From an uncultured Clostridia bacterium (GTDB lineage: Bacteria > Bacillota > Clostridia > TANB77 > CAG-508), in the NCBI GenBank assembly GCA_947630065.1, contig CANRGE010000008.1, positions 1 to 55,560 on the forward strand: 55,560 bases of DNA, read 5' to 3'. Below the pieces are notes generated by a model, which worked only from the letters and a program-made list of their open reading frames with translations, was not told the DNA's origin and did no database searches. How positions within the stretch are numbered: position 1 is the first letter of the stretch; each line of letters opens with the position of its first letter. The translations under genes and the position numbers were made by a program. Positions 53,679 to 55,560 of the stretch are shown here, in pieces.

Positions 53679-54677
53679 TTGTTCATACGAGAAATTTGCA
53701 TAAAATTTATCCCAATAATCGCTTGGATAATTTCTTTTTAATTCATTTTCTCTTGAACAAGAGCTTTTTTCCTCTTTAGCAACATGTGTTTCTCCTAAAT
53801 TATTATATAAGCAAATCATCAAGTAATTTTTCTTGTTTTGCACATAACTTGTGCCGTTGTATATTTCAATTAATCTTACTAAATTCTCTTTTGCGATTAG
53901 CTGCAGTCTTTCTCGTATTTTATTACGGGTAACTGTTACATTTCCTACCCTTATACTTTCTTTATAAAATAAAGCATCAATTACATCTTCTAATATAATT
54001 TTTTCTTGCCCTGTAAAATCAGCCAAACTGCATTTTGCTTTTAAACGTTCCAATTCATCTTCTTCACTATTAGGATTGATAGACTCAGTCTTGATTTTAT
54101 TAGTTTTGATTATATTAGTATTGATTCCTCGTAAATTCTCCGATTCTTGACTCGTAATTTCTTCGTTTCCTGAATCGTAAATTTTACGACTTTGTAGTCG
54201 TAATTCTTCCGTTTCTTGATTTTCTTCTATATCTTTAAACTCTTTTTCATTTTTCTCTGTATGAGATAATGCTTCTTTTATTTCCTCAGAAATAGGCTTA
54301 CTAATTTCATTTTCTTCCAAATCCTCGTGTTGAATTTTACCAACATAAATTAAATTTGGCTTACCTAGCCCTTGCCTTTTTTCTTCAACTAACTTTACTT
54401 CTGCTAGCTGTCTAAATGCCTTTGTAACTGTTTTATCTGATAAATTCAACTTATCTCGAACTTCTTCTCTTGTAAAAATTAAATATATTCTCTTATTATC
54501 ATCTACCCAATGATTTTTTATAGATAAAGATAATCTATCCAATAAAAATGCATACAATATTTTGCTATCTGAATTCAATTTATCTTTATACATATTACTT
54601 ACAAACAACTCTTGTGGTATTTGATAATATTTATTCTCTAATATTTCATTGTTTTTATAATATTCAATATCTTTCAT
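53664..54677 (-). CDS. repA: RepA_N-type replication initiator
   Basis: A 337-aa replication initiator of the RepA_N family. The N-terminal domain is winged-helix-like and conserved: YYQIPQELF then LNSDSKILYAFLLDRLSLS, IYLIFTREEVRDKLNLSDKT and LVEEKRQGLGKPNLIYVG. A variable, charged linker follows (about 120-215), then a C-terminal domain (about 225-337) resembling DnaD-like host-specific domains. The middle of the gene contains direct repeats, as expected for this family, in which the origin lies inside rep. It should let the element replicate after excision, which helps transfer and stability. Confidence 0.85.
   Translation of the reverse strand: MKDIEYYKNNEILENKYYQIPQELFVSNMYKDKLNSDSKILYAFLLDRLSLSIKNHWVDDNKRIYLIFTREEVRDKLNLSDKTVTKAFRQLAEVKLVEEKRQGLGKPNLIYVGKIQHEDLEENEISKPISEEIKEALSHTEKNEKEFKDIEENQETEELRLQSRKIYDSGNEEITSQESENLRGINTNIIKTNKIKTESINPNSEEDELERLKAKCSLADFTGQEKIILEDVIDALFYKESIRVGNVTVTRNKIRERLQLIAKENLVRLIEIYNGTSYVQNKKNYLMICLYNNLGETHVAKEEKSSCSRENELKRNYPSDYWDKFYANFSYEQAVAN
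54085..54235. repeat. Direct repeats inside rep, origin candidate
   Basis: Two to three tandem copies of a TTGATTxTATTAGT unit (about 54091-54128) are followed by a pair of longer imperfect repeats of the type TCGTAATTTCTTCGTTTCxTGA (about 54151-54217). RepA_N plasmids carry their origin in the central part of the rep coding region. Confidence 0.5.
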
Positions 54678-54746
54678 CTTACATCCTTTCCAAGATGAAA
54701 GAGCATAATTTCATTTTCATATAGTCCTAAAAAACATTTTAAAACT

Positions 54747-54810
54747 TTTTAAAACATTTTTTAAGTTCTAAAAATTTTTTAAAACTCCAATTTTAGAACT
54801 ATTTTAAAAC
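54747..54810. repeat. Right subterminal repeats of the element
   Basis: Several TTTTAAAAC units and an inverted repeat AGTTCTAAAA / TTTTAGAACT lie upstream of rep. Two of the units match the left subterminal sequence. The stretch 54678-54934 has no gene. Confidence 0.5.
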
Positions 54811-54851
54811 TTTTCATAGAATTTTATAAGATTTTTCAAAACTCCACGAAA

Positions 54852-54889
54852 AAAGGATATTAACCAAATCCTATTGATTAATACCCTTT
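54852..54889 (-). terminator. Terminator of tRNA-Pro transcript
   Basis: On the minus strand a 12-bp stem with one G-U pair (AAAGGGTATTAA / TTAATATCCTTT) is followed by a T tract, 45 nt after the tRNA. It lies within the element, so the element supplies it. Confidence 0.7.
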
Positions 54890-54933
54890 CAGAGTTTTGC
54901 AATTTTCTAGAGTTTTCTGAAAACTGCTGTCGT

Positions 54934-54945
54934 ATGGTCGAGGCG
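54934..54945. other. Attachment site, right copy
   Basis: The 12-bp core within the tRNA-Pro 3' end, identical to 44102-44113. Confidence 0.8.
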
Positions 54946-55010
54946 ACAGGGATCGAACCTGCGACCTCATGGTCCCAAACCACGCGCGCTACCAACTGCG
55001 CTACGCCTCG
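54935..55010 (-). tRNA. tRNA-Pro (UGG)
   Basis: A 76-nt cloverleaf with encoded CCA. The acceptor arm is CGAGGCG/CGCCTCG, the anticodon loop TTTGGGA gives UGG, and the T arm GGTTCGATCC is present. Its 3' end (54934-54945) is the attachment core of the integrated element and has been restored by the insertion. Confidence 0.95.
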
Positions 55011-55151
55011 AGTTTTGTTTGCACTTTTAAAGTACTAATATACTATAACATAACCTTATAAAATTTTCAAGACTTTTTTTAAATTTTTATAAATTTTTCA
55101 TTTTTTCTCTTGAAAAATATACAAAAAATGGTTATAATATTATTTAGTTTT

Positions 55152-55228
<77 letters not shown>

Positions 55229-55230
55229 GA

Positions 55231-55256
55231 CTCTCAAGCGAACTTGAGGGTTTTTT
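55231..55256 (+). terminator. Terminator of tRNA-Arg
   Basis: A stem CTCTCAAG / CTTGAGGG with a CGAA loop and a run of six T directly after the tRNA. Confidence 0.85.
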
Positions 55257-55269
55257 ATTTTTCTTTTTG

Positions 55270-55386
55270 TGTCAATGGGGACGGAGATTTTTTGTCAATG
55301 GGGACGGAGATTTTTGACACACTTTTTTATTTATTGTGTCAAAAATCTCCGTCCCCATTGACAAAAAATCTCCGTCCCCATTGACA
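55270..55386. repeat. Long REP-like palindrome with a doubled unit
   Basis: Two copies of TGTCAATGGGGACGGAGA followed by T-rich sequence, then a short loop, then the perfect complement of both copies (arms of about 52 nt). Such GGGGACGG palindromes are found scattered in Clostridia near IS200-like/RAYT transposases. No transposase is present here, so this would be a non-autonomous copy. Confidence 0.8.
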
Positions 55387-55443
55387 AATTTTATAGACTT
55401 AATCATATTGTACATAAAATAAAAAATTTCTACATACTTTTTT

Positions 55444-55560
55444 TTAATTATCTTCTAATTTTATTTCTTCCAGTCTTTTTACTGTTGGCTCAGTTATGAT
55501 ATTTCCCATGTAATCATACCTAGATCCATGACATGGGCAATCCCATGTTTTTTCTAAATT
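55444..55560 (-). CDS. C-terminal end of a Rieske-domain (FAD-dependent) oxidoreductase, partial
   Basis: The last 38 residues of a gene that runs off the right edge of the window. TWDCPCHGSRYDYMGNI contains the second half of a Rieske [2Fe-2S] motif (CPCHGS, Cys and His ligands), followed by EPTVKRLEEIKLE and a TAA stop. This C-terminal pattern is typical of FAD-dependent oxidoreductases with a Rieske tail in Firmicutes. The first ligand pair and the flavin domain lie outside the window. Confidence 0.8.
   Translation of the reverse strand, partial: NLEKTWDCPCHGSRYDYMGNIITEPTVKRLEEIKLEDN

Larger units (their letters stand above)
44102..54945. mobile_element. Integrative mobilizable element inserted in tRNA-Pro
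   Basis: The element is bounded by a 12-bp direct repeat, ATGGTCGAGGCG, at 44102-44113 and 54934-54945. The right copy is the 3' end of tRNA-Pro including CCA, and the left copy is the displaced original end. Inside, in order: tyrosine integrase, Xis-like HTH, a three-gene cargo operon, two unknown genes, a leucine-rich lipoprotein, MobV relaxase with a hairpin cluster, and a RepA_N initiator. There are no type IV secretion genes of its own, so it would need a helper for transfer. It is about 10.8 kb. Confidence 0.85.

Noticed and set aside
54804..54995. Minus-strand 63-codon frame over tRNA-Pro
   Set aside because: It consists of the tRNA gene itself plus its terminator region.

Overview
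The window is low-GC DNA with Shine-Dalgarno sites of the AGGAGG type, standard stop codons and Gram-positive gene families (BspA-type leucine-rich lipoprotein, Cna-B domains, VirD4/PrgI-like conjugation proteins, MobV and RepA_N). It most resembles an uncultured gut-type Clostridia/Bacillota chromosome. No rRNA or housekeeping marker is present, so genus cannot be named.

Layout. 1-2100: a secreted GH5 endoglucanase with its own promoter and terminator, a small CxxC redox-domain protein and a small membrane ORF. 2098-5550: a partial conjugation (type IV secretion) cluster with a VirD4-like coupling ATPase, a VirB2-like pilin, a VirB6-like membrane protein and a PrgI/VirB3-like protein. No VirB4 ATPase follows and a terminator closes the cluster. 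5566-6483: an unrecognised charged protein with its own promoter. 6596-42620: four giant extracellular beta-helix proteins, all on the minus strand. Three (A, B, C) are paralogues of about 3,055-3,098 aa with near-identical promoters, leaders and signal peptides; a Fic AMPylase gene lies between B and A. The fourth (D, 2,269 aa) is a membrane-anchored mosaic. 42915-43994: a GNAT acetyltransferase and remnants of an AbiE-like toxin-antitoxin locus. 44102-54945: an integrative mobilizable element of about 10.8 kb in the 3' end of tRNA-Pro, bounded by a 12-bp direct repeat. It carries a tyrosine integrase, an Xis-like HTH protein, a three-gene cargo operon (DUF6076 protein, unknown protein, Schlafen/AlbA_2 ATPase), two unknown genes, a lipoprotein, a MobV relaxase, a hairpin-rich oriT candidate and a RepA_N initiator. 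54935-55560: tRNA-Pro(UGG), tRNA-Arg(ACG), a long REP-like palindrome and the end of a Rieske-type oxidoreductase gene.

Most notable observation. Giants A, B and C do not read through in one frame. Each N-terminal part ends a few codons after a CGG codon, and the rest of the protein continues in the +1 frame from the GGA that overlaps this CGG (CGG A.. read as C|GGA). The same site is used in all three paralogues, and B has a second, unrelated CGGA shift 300 nt downstream. By eye, these four are the only in-frame CGG codons in roughly 17,000 codons of the window, although CGU, CGC, CGA and other NCG codons are used. The Arg tRNA seen here has anticodon ACG, which is not expected to read CGG. 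The simplest reading is that CGG is an unassigned or starved codon here and that CGG-A acts as a +1 recoding site. It could be programmed, giving a short secreted form and a giant full-length form, or could be general to the genome.
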